Shown piece after piece: positions 35,945 through 44,217 of a DNA stretch of 64,000 nt. The notes below the pieces were generated by a model, which had not been told where the DNA came from, made no database searches, and saw only the letters and a program-made list of their open reading frames with translations. Origin of the DNA: Variovorax sp. 54 (GTDB taxonomy: Bacteria > Pseudomonadota > Gammaproteobacteria > Burkholderiales > Burkholderiaceae_C); assembly GCF_002754375.1 (NCBI RefSeq), contig NZ_PEFF01000001.1, forward strand, positions 248,001 to 312,000, read 5' to 3'. Numbering within the stretch: position 1 is the first letter of the stretch; every line of letters begins with the position of its first letter. Both the position numbers and the translations under genes were made by a program.

Positions 35945-37009
35945 ATGGCCCCGACGACCTCCCTGCCCTTCATCGGCACCCTGCCCCCGGGCACGCGCGA
36001 CGCCATCACCGACGTTGCGGGCGTCACGGTCGGCCACCGCACGCTGGCCGACGGCCCGGTGCAGACCGGCGTGACCGTGATCCGTCCGCACGCGGGCGAC
36101 CCGTTCCGCGACAAGGTGCCGGCCGCGGCCGTGGTGCTCAACGGTTTCGGCAAGAGCGTGGGGCTGGTGCAGCTGGCCGAACTCGGCGTGCTGGAAACGC
36201 CGATCGCGCTGACCAACACCTTCTCGGTCGGCACCGTGGCCACGGCGCAGATCCGCGACTGCGCGGCGGCCAACCCCGAGACCGGTCGCGCGCTGCCCAC
36301 GGTGAACCCGCTGGTCTTCGAATGCAACGACGGTTTTCTCAACGACATCCAGCGGCTGGCCGTGACCGAGGCCGACTACCTGCAGGCACTGGCCGCCACC
36401 GATGCGGACTTTGCGCAGGGCTCGGTCGGCGCGGGTCGCGGCATGTCGAGCTTCCAGCTCAAGGGCGGCATTGGCAGCGCGTCGCGCCGCGTGGCGATGG
36501 CCGATGGCACGACCTGCACGGTCGGCGCGCTCGTGCTCGCGAACTACGGGCGTCAGCCGCAGCTGGTGCTGGCCGGGCATGCGGTGGGCGAACGGCTCGC
36601 GGCGCTGCAGCAGGCGTCGAAGGAATCCTCGGAGCCCGAGAAGGGCTCGATCATCATCGTCCTCGCCACCGACGCGCCGCTCGACGCGCGCCAGCTGCGC
36701 CGCCTCGCACTGCGCGCGGGCGCAGGGCTGGCCCGCACCGGTTCGGTCTTCGGCCACGGCAGCGGCGACCTCGTGCTGGCTTTCTCCACCGCCTACACCG
36801 TGCCCGACCGCGCCGACCGGCCCATGCCGGCCGTCGCGATGCTGCACGACACCCTGCTCGACGGGCTGTTCCAGGCCGCGGCCGACAGCACCGAGCAGGC
36901 TATTCTTCATGCGCTGTGGCGCGCCACGCCCGTCACGGGCCGCGATGGCAACCACCGCGCCACGCTTGGCGAGCTGCTGCCGGCGTCTTCCCTTTCACCT
37001 CTGGTCTGA
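35945..37009 (+). CDS. P1-family (DmpA/BapA-like) aminopeptidase
   Basis: A 354-residue Ntn-type self-processing peptidase of MEROPS family P1. The predicted nucleophile is Ser235 in EKGSIIIVLATDAPLDARQ, where the precursor would split into two chains. RDAITDVAGVTVGHRTL and GSVGAGRGMSSFQLKGGIGSASR are family segments. Known members release N-terminal D-amino acids or beta-amino acids from peptides. With IaaA and a DppA-like enzyme in the same operon, the unit is equipped for peptides with unusual linkages. It is probably cytoplasmic, as no signal peptide is seen. Confidence 0.9.
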   Translation: MAPTTSLPFIGTLPPGTRDAITDVAGVTVGHRTLADGPVQTGVTVIRPHAGDPFRDKVPAAAVVLNGFGKSVGLVQLAELGVLETPIALTNTFSVGTVATAQIRDCAAANPETGRALPTVNPLVFECNDGFLNDIQRLAVTEADYLQALAATDADFAQGSVGAGRGMSSFQLKGGIGSASRRVAMADGTTCTVGALVLANYGRQPQLVLAGHAVGERLAALQQASKESSEPEKGSIIIVLATDAPLDARQLRRLALRAGAGLARTGSVFGHGSGDLVLAFSTAYTVPDRADRPMPAVAMLHDTLLDGLFQAAADSTEQAILHALWRATPVTGRDGNHRATLGELLPASSLSPLV

Positions 37010-37020
37010 AACACACGCTC

Positions 37021-37842
37021 ATGAAAGTCCTGATCTCCACCGACATCGAAGGCGTGGCTGGCGTCTACCACCACGAGCAGGCGCGCCAAGGCAACCCCGA
37101 GTACGAACGTGCCCGCGTGCTGATGGCGCAGGAGGCCAACGCCGCGATTGCGGGCGCCTTCGACGCCGGCGCCACCGAGGTGCTGGTGAACGACTCGCAC
37201 GGCGGCTTTCGCAACATGCCGCCCGACGTGCTCGATGCACGCGCCCGCGTGGTGCAAGGCAAGCCGCGCTACCTGAGCATGGTGGCCGGCGTGGAGGAAG
37301 ACGGCGTGCAAGCGGTCTGCATGATCGGCTACCACTCGCGTGCCCAAGGCCGCGGCATCCTCGCGCACACGATCAACGGCTTTGCCTTTGCGGGCATCCG
37401 GTTCGGCGACCAGGAACTGGGCGAAGCCGGGATCTACGGCGCGCTGGCCGGCGAGTACGGCGTGCCCGTGGTGATGGGCAGTGGCGACGACGTGTTCATC
37501 TCCGAAAACCAGGCGCTCTTTCCGCACGCGACCTTCGTGCAGACCAAGAAGGCGACCGGCTTCAACAGCGGCGTGTCGCTCTCGCCGGAACAGTCGCGCC
37601 AGGCGATCCGTGCCGGCGTGATCGAAGCGCTGGCCGCGCGTGCCCATGCGCGTCCGTTGGTCTTCAAGGGCCCGCAGGTGGTCACGCTGCGCACCCAGTC
37701 GCCGATGATGGCCGACCTGTTCTGCCAGTGGCCGAGCTTCGAACGCGTCGATGGCGTCACGCTGCGCTTCACCGCCGACACGGTGGAGTCGGCCGTGCGC
37801 ATGCTGAACTGCTGCTCGGCGATGTCGGCGATGCTGCGCTGA
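37021..37842 (+). CDS. M55-family D-aminopeptidase (DppA-like)
   Basis: A 273-residue zinc peptidase of family M55. The metal-ligand opening MKVLISTDIEGVAGVYHHEQ (Asp8, Glu10), NDSHGGFRNMPP and IGYHSRAQGRGILAHT are the DppA landmarks. DppA of Bacillus subtilis is a decameric D-aminopeptidase that cleaves peptides starting with D-Ala, such as those from cell walls. As the last gene of the operon, it lies 11 bp after the DmpA-like gene and ends 6 bp from a convergent histidine-kinase gene. Confidence 0.9.
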   Translation: MKVLISTDIEGVAGVYHHEQARQGNPEYERARVLMAQEANAAIAGAFDAGATEVLVNDSHGGFRNMPPDVLDARARVVQGKPRYLSMVAGVEEDGVQAVCMIGYHSRAQGRGILAHTINGFAFAGIRFGDQELGEAGIYGALAGEYGVPVVMGSGDDVFISENQALFPHATFVQTKKATGFNSGVSLSPEQSRQAIRAGVIEALAARAHARPLVFKGPQVVTLRTQSPMMADLFCQWPSFERVDGVTLRFTADTVESAVRMLNCCSAMSAMLR

Positions 37843-37848
37843 AGCCTC

Positions 37849-39879
37849 TCAGGGCAGCGCGAGGCTGAAGCGCACGTGGCCGTCCTGCCCGGCGCTTTCG
37901 AGCCGGGCGTGCCCGCGGTGCAGCTCCGCAATCTGATGCACGAGGTACAGCCCCAACCCGGCGCCCGGTGAGCGCGCCGCCTGCCGGCCGCGAAAGTACT
38001 TCTCGAACAGCCGCGCCACCTCGTCGTGCGGGATCGCGTCGCCGGGATTGCTCACGCGAATGTTCAGGCCGCCCTCCCCATCCGGCCCCGCCGGCACCAC
38101 GTCCAGCACGATCGCCCGGCCCGCCGGCGTGTGGCGGTCGGCATTGGCCAGCAGGTTGCGCAGCGCCACGCGCAGCAGCCCGGGGTCGCACACCAGCTGT
38201 GGCGGCAACTGCCCGTCGTGCCACACGACGCGGCCGTCTGGCCAGTCGGCCACCAGGTCTTCGAACAGCTCCAGCAGCTCGTCACGCTCGCAAGAGCGCG
38301 GCTGGAACGGCGTCTGACCGGCTTCCATGCGATCGGAGGTGAGGTACTCGTCGACCAGCGCGGTCATGCGCTGCGCGGCGGCGCGCAGGTTCAGGCAACG
38401 CGCCAGGGTCTTCTCGCGCGCGGCATCGAGGTTCTTGGCAATCTGCTGCGCCGTGGTGTGGATGATGGCCAGCGGCGTGCGGAACTCGTGCGACACCATC
38501 GCGACGAAATCCACCTGCGACTGCTTGGCGCGGCGCTCGGTCTCCAGCGCCGCGCGCAGGTCGACCTCGAGGCGCTGGCGCTGCTCGATCTCGCCGCGCA
38601 GGTCGGCCGTGCGCCGGCGCACTTCCGCCTCCAACCGGTCGTTCTGGCGGCCGACCACGTGCACGAGGCGCGCCTGCGCGGCTTCCTTCTCGCGGCGCAG
38701 CTGGTCGTAGCGGCGGTTCAGCCGCATGCTCATCAGCAGCAGGTGCAGCAGCGTGCCGACGGCGGTCGCGTTGTCGGTCCAGACACCGGCCGGCAGCCAG
38801 CCCTTGTTGCGCAGAAAGCTCACCACCACGCCCACGTAGTAGATGCCGAAGATGATGAGAAAGGCGCGCGCCTGGCCCTGGTCGCGCGGCAGCAGCCACA
38901 GCGCCGCGCCGATCAGGTACACGATGCACAGCATCGCCGTCCCCTGCACCGTCTGCATGGCCACGCCGTTGGCGCCGCCCAGCACCAGCACCACCCCCAC
39001 CACGCTCACCAGGCCCACCGCATTCATCGCCACGCGGGTGAAACGCGGCCACTGCAGGTCGGCGCCCAGCTGCATGACGGCGAACCGGATGCCGATGCCC
39101 ACGCCTGCGCAGATCGACAGGCTCAGCAGCATGTCGGACAGCCGCGCCGGCATCGCGAACAGCTGCTGCGGCAACCCGGCCGACAGGAACTCGACCAGCA
39201 GCGCGTTCGAGACATAGACCAGGTACCAGGCGCTCACGCGCTCGCGCGTCATCTGCCAGAACAGGGCGTGGAAGGCGATCAGCATCAGGCCGAAACCGAA
39301 GCCCAGGCCGTAGAAGAGGTACTCGCGCCGCGCAGTGCCCGCGTAGACCTCGGGTGCGGCGAAGCCGATGGTGGTCGACAGGGCGTTGCGCGACTGCAGG
39401 CGCAGCAGCAGCGGCGTGGGCGCGGCGCTCTCCAGGGTCAGCGGCAGCTGCGCGTTGCGCGCGTCGATGGGCCAGTTCTCGCGGCCGATGTCTTCGCCGG
39501 AATGAACGGCCAGGTGCCAGCGGCCCGCGTCGTCCTGGCGGTACAGCCGCACGTCGTCGAGCAGCGCGTTCTTGAATTGCGCCAGCCACCGCTGCTGGGG
39601 CACGTCGGCTGGGCGTTGCACCTCGAGCCGGATCCACACGGCGTCGCGGGTGAAGCCCGCGTTCACGGCGCCGGGCAAGGCCTTCCAGCCCGAGGCGGCG
39701 GCGGCGGCGTCGGCGCTCAGCTGGCCTTCGGGGTCGCGCAGCATCGACAGCTGGCCGTGACTGTCGACGCTCGCCAGCGGATTCAGCTGCAGCACGCCGG
39801 CTGCGGCCGCTGTCGAAAAGAGAAGGCCCCACACGACGAGGCAACCGCACAACCACAGGCACCGAGCGAGGCGTTTCAT
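37849..39879 (-). CDS. 7TMR-DISM sensor histidine kinase
   Basis: A 676-residue sensor. A signal peptide and a 7TMR-DISM extracellular domain (about residues 25-180, with VWIRLEVQRPADVPQQRW) precede seven membrane helices (about 187-385). A coiled coil, a HisKA domain (FVAMVSHEFRTPLAIIHTT) and a HATPase domain (LRNLLANADRHTPAGR, GAGLGLYLVHQ) follow. DISM ectodomains often bind carbohydrates or other small ligands. It is divergent from its response regulator, an uncommon layout. No Shine-Dalgarno precedes the ATG, and a GATAAT lies 8 bases before it, so the transcript may be leaderless. Confidence 0.88.
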   Translation of the reverse strand: MKRLARCLWLCGCLVVWGLLFSTAAAAGVLQLNPLASVDSHGQLSMLRDPEGQLSADAAAAASGWKALPGAVNAGFTRDAVWIRLEVQRPADVPQQRWLAQFKNALLDDVRLYRQDDAGRWHLAVHSGEDIGRENWPIDARNAQLPLTLESAAPTPLLLRLQSRNALSTTIGFAAPEVYAGTARREYLFYGLGFGFGLMLIAFHALFWQMTRERVSAWYLVYVSNALLVEFLSAGLPQQLFAMPARLSDMLLSLSICAGVGIGIRFAVMQLGADLQWPRFTRVAMNAVGLVSVVGVVLVLGGANGVAMQTVQGTAMLCIVYLIGAALWLLPRDQGQARAFLIIFGIYYVGVVVSFLRNKGWLPAGVWTDNATAVGTLLHLLLMSMRLNRRYDQLRREKEAAQARLVHVVGRQNDRLEAEVRRRTADLRGEIEQRQRLEVDLRAALETERRAKQSQVDFVAMVSHEFRTPLAIIHTTAQQIAKNLDAAREKTLARCLNLRAAAQRMTALVDEYLTSDRMEAGQTPFQPRSCERDELLELFEDLVADWPDGRVVWHDGQLPPQLVCDPGLLRVALRNLLANADRHTPAGRAIVLDVVPAGPDGEGGLNIRVSNPGDAIPHDEVARLFEKYFRGRQAARSPGAGLGLYLVHQIAELHRGHARLESAGQDGHVRFSLALP

Positions 39880-39930
39880 GGGCGCGGATTATCGATGCCG
39901 CACCTAGAATCTGGGCGCCTTTCACGCCGC

Positions 39931-39948
39931 TTAGAAACGCTCAGATTC
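39931..39948. promoter_or_regulatory. Candidate response-regulator site 1 (tandem CTNAG)
   Basis: TTAGAAACGCTCAGATTC, preceded by C: two CTNAG half-sites 10 bp apart, as expected for an OmpR-type dimer. It sits in the 99-bp gap between the divergent kinase and regulator. A -10-like TACCCT starts 17 bp after AGATTC, so the site overlaps the -35 position of the regulator promoter. Copy 2 is at 40701. Confidence 0.55.
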
Positions 39949-39978
39949 CCCCGTCCGCCAGCCCCTACCCTGTTCCCC

Positions 39979-40671
39979 ATGCGTGATGTGATCCTGCTGG
40001 AAGATGAAGCCGTGCTGCGTGAAGAGTTGAGCGAGTTCCTGGCCGGCAGCGGCTACCGGGTCGATGCCGAGGCGTCGCTCGAAGGCTTCCGCCGCACCTA
40101 CGACCCGGCCCGCCACGGCATCGCGCTGGTTGACCTCGGGCTGCCCGACGGCGACGGCCTGTCGCTGATCCGCGAACTGCGCGAACGCGGCGAGCGCCTG
40201 GGCATCGTCGTGCTGACGGCACGCGGCGGCGCCCGCGACCGCGTGACCGGACTGGACATCGGCGCGGACTACTACCTGTCGAAAACAACCGACCTCGATG
40301 AACTGGCGGCCACGCTGGCGGCGCTGTCGCGGCGCCTTGGCGATTCGCCCGCTGCCGTGCCGGCCGACGCCTGGGTGCTGGAACTGGGCCCGCGCCGGCT
40401 GTCGCCGCCGGGCTTTGCGCCCATTGCGCTGTCGGAGCAGGACCTCACGGTGCTGCACGAGCTGATGCGCAGCGGCGGCGAAATTGCCAGCCGCCAGCAG
40501 ATCGTGCAGGCGCTCGGTGAGCACTACCTGAGCTACGACCAGCGCCGCCTCGACACCCAGATTCGCCGTCTGCGGCGCAAGGTCAGCGAGGCCACGGGGC
40601 TGGTGCTGCCGATCACCACGGCGCGCAACGCCGGCTACCGCTTCCACGCCAAGACGCTCATCCGGCGCTAG
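39979..40671 (+). CDS. OmpR-family response regulator, partner of the DISM kinase
   Basis: A 230-residue regulator. Receiver domain: ILLEDEAVLREEL acidic cluster, phosphoacceptor Asp in ALVDLGLPDGDGL, Lys in DYYLSKTTDL. The winged helix ends in QRRLDTQIRRLRRKVSEA and ARNAGYRFHAK. There is no ribosome-binding site; the ATG lies 7 bases after a TACCCT -10-like box, so translation may be leaderless. A 16-bp perfect stem overlaps the stop codon. Its candidate DNA site recurs before the next gene, which is therefore its most likely target along with its own promoter. Confidence 0.88.
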   Translation: MRDVILLEDEAVLREELSEFLAGSGYRVDAEASLEGFRRTYDPARHGIALVDLGLPDGDGLSLIRELRERGERLGIVVLTARGGARDRVTGLDIGADYYLSKTTDLDELAATLAALSRRLGDSPAAVPADAWVLELGPRRLSPPGFAPIALSEQDLTVLHELMRSGGEIASRQQIVQALGEHYLSYDQRRLDTQIRRLRRKVSEATGLVLPITTARNAGYRFHAKTLIRR

Positions 40672-40701
40672 CCCGGCGCCGGTCGGGCGCCGGGCTAGCG
40701 C
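40665..40701. terminator. 16-bp perfect stem-loop at the end of the response-regulator gene
   Basis: GCGCTAGCCCGGCGCC and GGCGCCGGGCTAGCGC surround the loop GGTCG; the TAG stop codon lies inside the left arm. Extremely stable, no T-run. It abuts the second CTNAG site, so it may separate regulator transcription from the next promoter. Confidence 0.6.
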
Positions 40702-40719
40702 TCAGAAACGCTCAGTTTC
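40701..40719 (+). promoter_or_regulatory. Candidate response-regulator site 2 (tandem CTCAG)
   Basis: CTCAGAAACGCTCAGTTTC, two CTCAG half-sites 10 bp apart, nearly the same as 39931-39948. A -10-like TAATCT starts 17 bp downstream of AGTTTC (40737-40742), the same geometry as at site 1. It lies 59 bp before the unknown gene at 40779. Confidence 0.6.
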
Positions 40720-40778
40720 ATTTCGATACCCGCCGCTAATCTGCGGCACAGGCAGCGACTTGAGGCACGGATGAAGGC

Positions 40779-41099
40779 ATGAGCGATCTCGCCAGGACAA
40801 CTTCTTATGTGGTCCCCTACGTGGTCCACGTCAAAGGCCAGAACTTCACTTTGAAGGACGTCATGGTGGCCGCCGACATCTACCGGCTGCGGATCGAGGA
40901 GCAGATCGGCGATCCGCTGCGGGTCGTGCGTTGCTTCCAGGCCTGGTCGAAGGAGCGCCACCACGGCATCGAGCACCTGAACCGGACGGAAGCCAGGCTG
41001 GCCCGGGAATGGCTCAATGCACAGCATCAGGCCGACAAGGCCGCCCGGCAGCTGCTGAGCTCGCCCCAGACCCTGGGCTTCGACTTCAAGCTGCGATAG
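40779..41099 (+). CDS. Hypothetical protein, probable target of the DISM two-component system
   Basis: A 106-residue soluble protein starting MSDLARTTSYVVPYVVHVKG, then a charged, mainly helical remainder (IYRLRIEEQIGD, ARLAREWLNAQHQADKAARQLL). No signal peptide, membrane segment or metal motif; one Cys. I do not recognise a family. Its promoter region carries the same tandem CTCAG element as the kinase-regulator gap, so it should respond to the same signal. Codon use resembles its neighbours. The possible role as an output or accessory protein of the system is inference. Confidence 0.72.
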   Translation: MSDLARTTSYVVPYVVHVKGQNFTLKDVMVAADIYRLRIEEQIGDPLRVVRCFQAWSKERHHGIEHLNRTEARLAREWLNAQHQADKAARQLLSSPQTLGFDFKLR

Positions 41100-41191
41100 G
41101 CAGGATCGGCAGGATCGCCCGCGCCGTTCTGCACAGGCGCCCCCAGGTTCCTAGAATTCAGCGTCCGGCGACCCCGCGCCGGCGTCCGCGC

Positions 41192-41262
41192 CTTATCCGG
41201 AATAAGCAACCAACCGCCTCGCAACCCGCATGGATGCTGGTGAATAAGCTTATCCGCATAAG
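41192..41262. promoter_or_regulatory. Repeated CTTATCCG-ATAAG dyads upstream of the cys operon
   Basis: CTTAT-CCGGA-ATAAG (41192-41206), the palindrome ATAAGCTTAT (41244-41253) and CTTAT-CCGC-ATAAG (41249-41262) lie in the 265-bp gap before cysI, with a further ATAAG at 41290. Clustered copies of one dyad suggest cooperative binding by a sulfur regulator such as CysB or Cbl. This region is much richer in A and T than its surroundings. Confidence 0.55.
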
Positions 41263-41364
41263 GCGCGAACCAAAAAATAGTTTGTTTCCATAAGGCGGGC
41301 TTTCAGAATCGCGGCTTCTTGCTGGGGCGCTGGACGCACTGCACTTCAAGACACAGCACGCACG

Positions 41365-43143
41365 ATGTACCAATACACAGAATTCGATCGCCAGTTCGTT
41401 CACCAACGCGCTGCCCAGTTCCGAGACCAGCTCGAGCGCTGGCAAAAGAGCCGCCTGCACGAGGACGAGTTCCGCCCCCTGCGCCTGCAAAACGGCTGGT
41501 ACGTGCAGCGCTACGCGCCGATGCTGCGCGTGGCCGTGCCGTACGGCGAGCTGTCGAGCAAGCAGCTGCGCGTGCTCGCCCGCATTGCCCGCGAGTACGA
41601 CGAGCCCGAAGCCGAGGTCTACCGCAAGGCCATCGAAATCCAGGGCCAGCTCGGCAGCCATAAGCTGCCCACCCACTACGCCCACTTCACGACGCGCCAG
41701 AACGTCCAGTACAACTGGATTCCGCTGGCCAAGTCGGCCGACGTGATGGACCTGCTGGCCTCGGTCGATATGCACGGCATCCAGACCAGCGGCAATTGCA
41801 TCCGCAACATCACGAGCGACGAGCGCGCCGGCGTGGCCGTCGACGAGATCGCCGACCCGCGTCCGTTCGCGGAAATCATGCGCCAGTGGAGCACGCTGCA
41901 CCCTGAGTTCGCCTTCCTGCCGCGCAAGTTCAAGATCGCCATCACGGGCGCCACCGAAGACCGCGCCGCCACTGGCTGGCACGACGTGGGCCTGCACGTG
42001 GTGAAGAACGAGGCGGGCGACATCGGCTTCCGCGTGCAAGTGGGCGGCGGCATGGGCCGCACGCCGATCATCGGCACCGTGCTGCGCGAGTTCCTGCCCT
42101 GGCAGCAGATCATGAATTACCTCGAAGCGGTGATTCGTGTCTACAACCGCTATGGCCGCCGCGACAACATCTACAAGGCGCGCATCAAGATCCTGGTGAA
42201 GGCTGAAGGCCAGCGCTACATCGACGACGTCGAGGCCGAGTACAAGCAGATCATCGAGCACGACGGCGCGCCGCACACCATCACGCAGGAAGAGTACGAC
42301 CGCGTGGCCGCCTCCTTCGTGCCGCCGACGCTGGCCACCCGCGTGCTGCAAAGCGCCGAAAAAACCGACGCCGAACTGCGCGCCTACGCCGCCGACGACG
42401 TCATGTTCGCGCGCTGGCTGGCCCGCAACGTCGACGCGCACAAGAACCCTGCACTGCGCGCCGTCACGCTGTCGTTCAAGCGCCTGAAGCAGGCCCCCGG
42501 CGACGCCTCGGCCGACCAGCTCGACACCGTTGCCGAGCTGGCCGACCGTTTCTCGGCCGGCGAAGCCCGCGTGACGCACGACCAGAACGTGGTGCTGCCC
42601 TGGGTGCATGCCGAAGACCTGCACGCGCTGTGGCTCGCCGCCCGCGCCGCCGGTTTCGCCAGCGCCAACGTGCACCTGCTGACCGACATGATCGCCTGCC
42701 CCGGCGGCGATTTCTGCTCGCTGGCCAACGCGCGCTCCATTCCCATCGCCGAAGCCATCACCGAGCGCTATCAAGACCTCGACGAGCTCGACGACCTGGG
42801 CGAGATCGACCTGCACATCAGCGGCTGCATCAACTCGTGCGGCCACCACCATAGCGGCCACATCGGCATCCTGGGCGTCGACAAGGACGGCAAGGAGTGG
42901 TACCAGGTCACCCTCGGCGGCTCCGACGGCTCCGCGCTCAGCGGTGCATCGCAGGCCGGCAAGGCGGTCGGCCCCTCGTTCTCGGCGGCCGAAGTGCCGG
43001 GCGTGATCGAGGCCGTGCTCACCACCTACCGCGACACCCGCGAAAACGGCGAGACCTTCATCGACACCCTGCGCCGCGTCGGTCACGACCCGTTCAAGGC
43101 CTCGGCCAACGGTGCGCGATTCAAGGTGGAGGAAGCAGCATGA
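41365..43143 (+). CDS. cysI: Assimilatory sulfite reductase (nitrite/sulfite reductase hemoprotein)
   Basis: A 592-residue sirohaem and 4Fe-4S enzyme that reduces sulfite to sulfide. The four cluster/sirohaem cysteines are Cys445 and Cys451 in CPGGDFC and Cys488 and Cys492 in CINSC, followed by GHHHSGHIG. TTRQNVQYNWI and GNCIRNITSDERAG-type segments form the substrate pocket. It is the first gene of cysI-DUF934-cysH-cysD-cysN. No CysJ-type flavoprotein is encoded here, so electrons probably come from ferredoxin. The next gene overlaps its stop as ATGA. Confidence 0.92.
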   Translation: MYQYTEFDRQFVHQRAAQFRDQLERWQKSRLHEDEFRPLRLQNGWYVQRYAPMLRVAVPYGELSSKQLRVLARIAREYDEPEAEVYRKAIEIQGQLGSHKLPTHYAHFTTRQNVQYNWIPLAKSADVMDLLASVDMHGIQTSGNCIRNITSDERAGVAVDEIADPRPFAEIMRQWSTLHPEFAFLPRKFKIAITGATEDRAATGWHDVGLHVVKNEAGDIGFRVQVGGGMGRTPIIGTVLREFLPWQQIMNYLEAVIRVYNRYGRRDNIYKARIKILVKAEGQRYIDDVEAEYKQIIEHDGAPHTITQEEYDRVAASFVPPTLATRVLQSAEKTDAELRAYAADDVMFARWLARNVDAHKNPALRAVTLSFKRLKQAPGDASADQLDTVAELADRFSAGEARVTHDQNVVLPWVHAEDLHALWLAARAAGFASANVHLLTDMIACPGGDFCSLANARSIPIAEAITERYQDLDELDDLGEIDLHISGCINSCGHHHSGHIGILGVDKDGKEWYQVTLGGSDGSALSGASQAGKAVGPSFSAAEVPGVIEAVLTTYRDTRENGETFIDTLRRVGHDPFKASANGARFKVEEAA

Positions 43144-43535
43144 AAAAAACTCTGAACATCCTGGCCGCCGAAGACCACATCGACGACGGCGACCCGAAGG
43201 TTTTGCAGCTCGCCAACGACGCCGATCCGCTCGCCATCGAGGTGTGCCTGGCCGACATCGAACGCATCGACCTGAACTTTCCGAAGTTCACCGACGGCCG
43301 CGCTTACAGCCAGGCCTTCCTGCTGCGCCGCCGCCTCGGCTTCACGGGCGACATCCGCGCCACGGGCGATGTGCTGATCGACCAGCTGGTGCAGATGGAA
43401 CGCACCGGCTTCTCCAGCGCCGTGCTCAAGGAAGGCGTGGACGCCTCCGACGCGCAGCGCCAGTTCGACCGCTTCGCCACGTTCTATCAGGGCGACGCAG
43501 TGAAGACCGCGCCGCACTTCGTGGCCGGCGCCTGA
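43140..43535 (+). CDS. DUF934-domain protein of the sulfate reduction operon
   Basis: A 131-residue protein of the DUF934 family, which is found between cysI and cysH in many Proteobacteria. The core is VCLADIERIDLNFPKFTDGRAYSQAFLLRRRLGFTG, then GDVLIDQLVQMERTGFSSAVL. There are no cysteine clusters. It may be an accessory to sulfite reductase or an electron-transfer partner; the function is not established. Its ATG overlaps the cysI stop, so equal production is likely. Confidence 0.88.
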   Translation: MKKTLNILAAEDHIDDGDPKVLQLANDADPLAIEVCLADIERIDLNFPKFTDGRAYSQAFLLRRRLGFTGDIRATGDVLIDQLVQMERTGFSSAVLKEGVDASDAQRQFDRFATFYQGDAVKTAPHFVAGA

Positions 43536-43552
43536 GCAGACAAGAGAGCCCC

Positions 43553-44185
43553 ATGAGCATCGCCACCGACATCGACTTCGCACGCATCAACACCGACCTC
43601 GGCCGCAACGCCGAGGGCCTGGTGGACTGGGCCGTCGGCCTGGGCCAGCCCGCGATCATCACCACCAACTTCCGCCCGTTTGAAGCCGTGATCCTGCACA
43701 TGGTCACGCGCGCCAAGCGGGACGTTCCGGTGGTCTGGATGGACAACGGCTACAACACCGAGGCCACCTACCGTTTTGCCGACGAGGTGACGAAGCTCCT
43801 GGGACTGGACCTGCACATCTACCTGCCGCGCCGTTCGCGCGCCCACCGCGAAGCGGTCGAAGGCCCCACGCCGGCGCTCGACGATCCGCGCCACGCCGCC
43901 TTCACCGAAGAAGTGAAGCTGGAGCCCTTTGCCCGCGCGCTGCGCGAGACGGCACCGAAGGTCTGGTTCACCGCGCTGCGGGCCACCGACACGGCCGTGC
44001 GCGCGCAGATGGACCCGGTCAGCGTCAACCCCGACGGCCTCATCAAGGTCGCGCCGCTGCTGCACTGGTCGTCCAAAGAGCTGTACGAATACTGCGAAGC
44101 GAACGGCCTGCCCAACAACTTCGACTACGTGGACCCGACCAAGGGCGAAGACAACCGCGAGTGCGGCTTGCATCTGTCGCACTGA
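43553..44185 (+). CDS. cysH: Phosphoadenylyl-sulfate (PAPS) reductase-type enzyme
   Basis: A 210-residue member of the PAPS/APS reductase family. Near the C-terminus ECGLHLSH has the single catalytic Cys; the paired CC and CxxC that bind the 4Fe-4S cluster of APS reductases are missing, so the enzyme looks PAPS-type and would use thioredoxin or glutaredoxin. It is shorter than E. coli CysH (244), and PVVWMDNGYNTEATYRF deviates from the usual DTGYLFPETYRF. An APS-kinase gene (cysC) would then be needed but is not in the window. It sits between the DUF934 gene and cysD. Confidence 0.82.
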   Translation: MSIATDIDFARINTDLGRNAEGLVDWAVGLGQPAIITTNFRPFEAVILHMVTRAKRDVPVVWMDNGYNTEATYRFADEVTKLLGLDLHIYLPRRSRAHREAVEGPTPALDDPRHAAFTEEVKLEPFARALRETAPKVWFTALRATDTAVRAQMDPVSVNPDGLIKVAPLLHWSSKELYEYCEANGLPNNFDYVDPTKGEDNRECGLHLSH

Positions 44186-44217
44186 ACGATCGATCTCCGC
44201 CTCCAGGACCCCATCCG

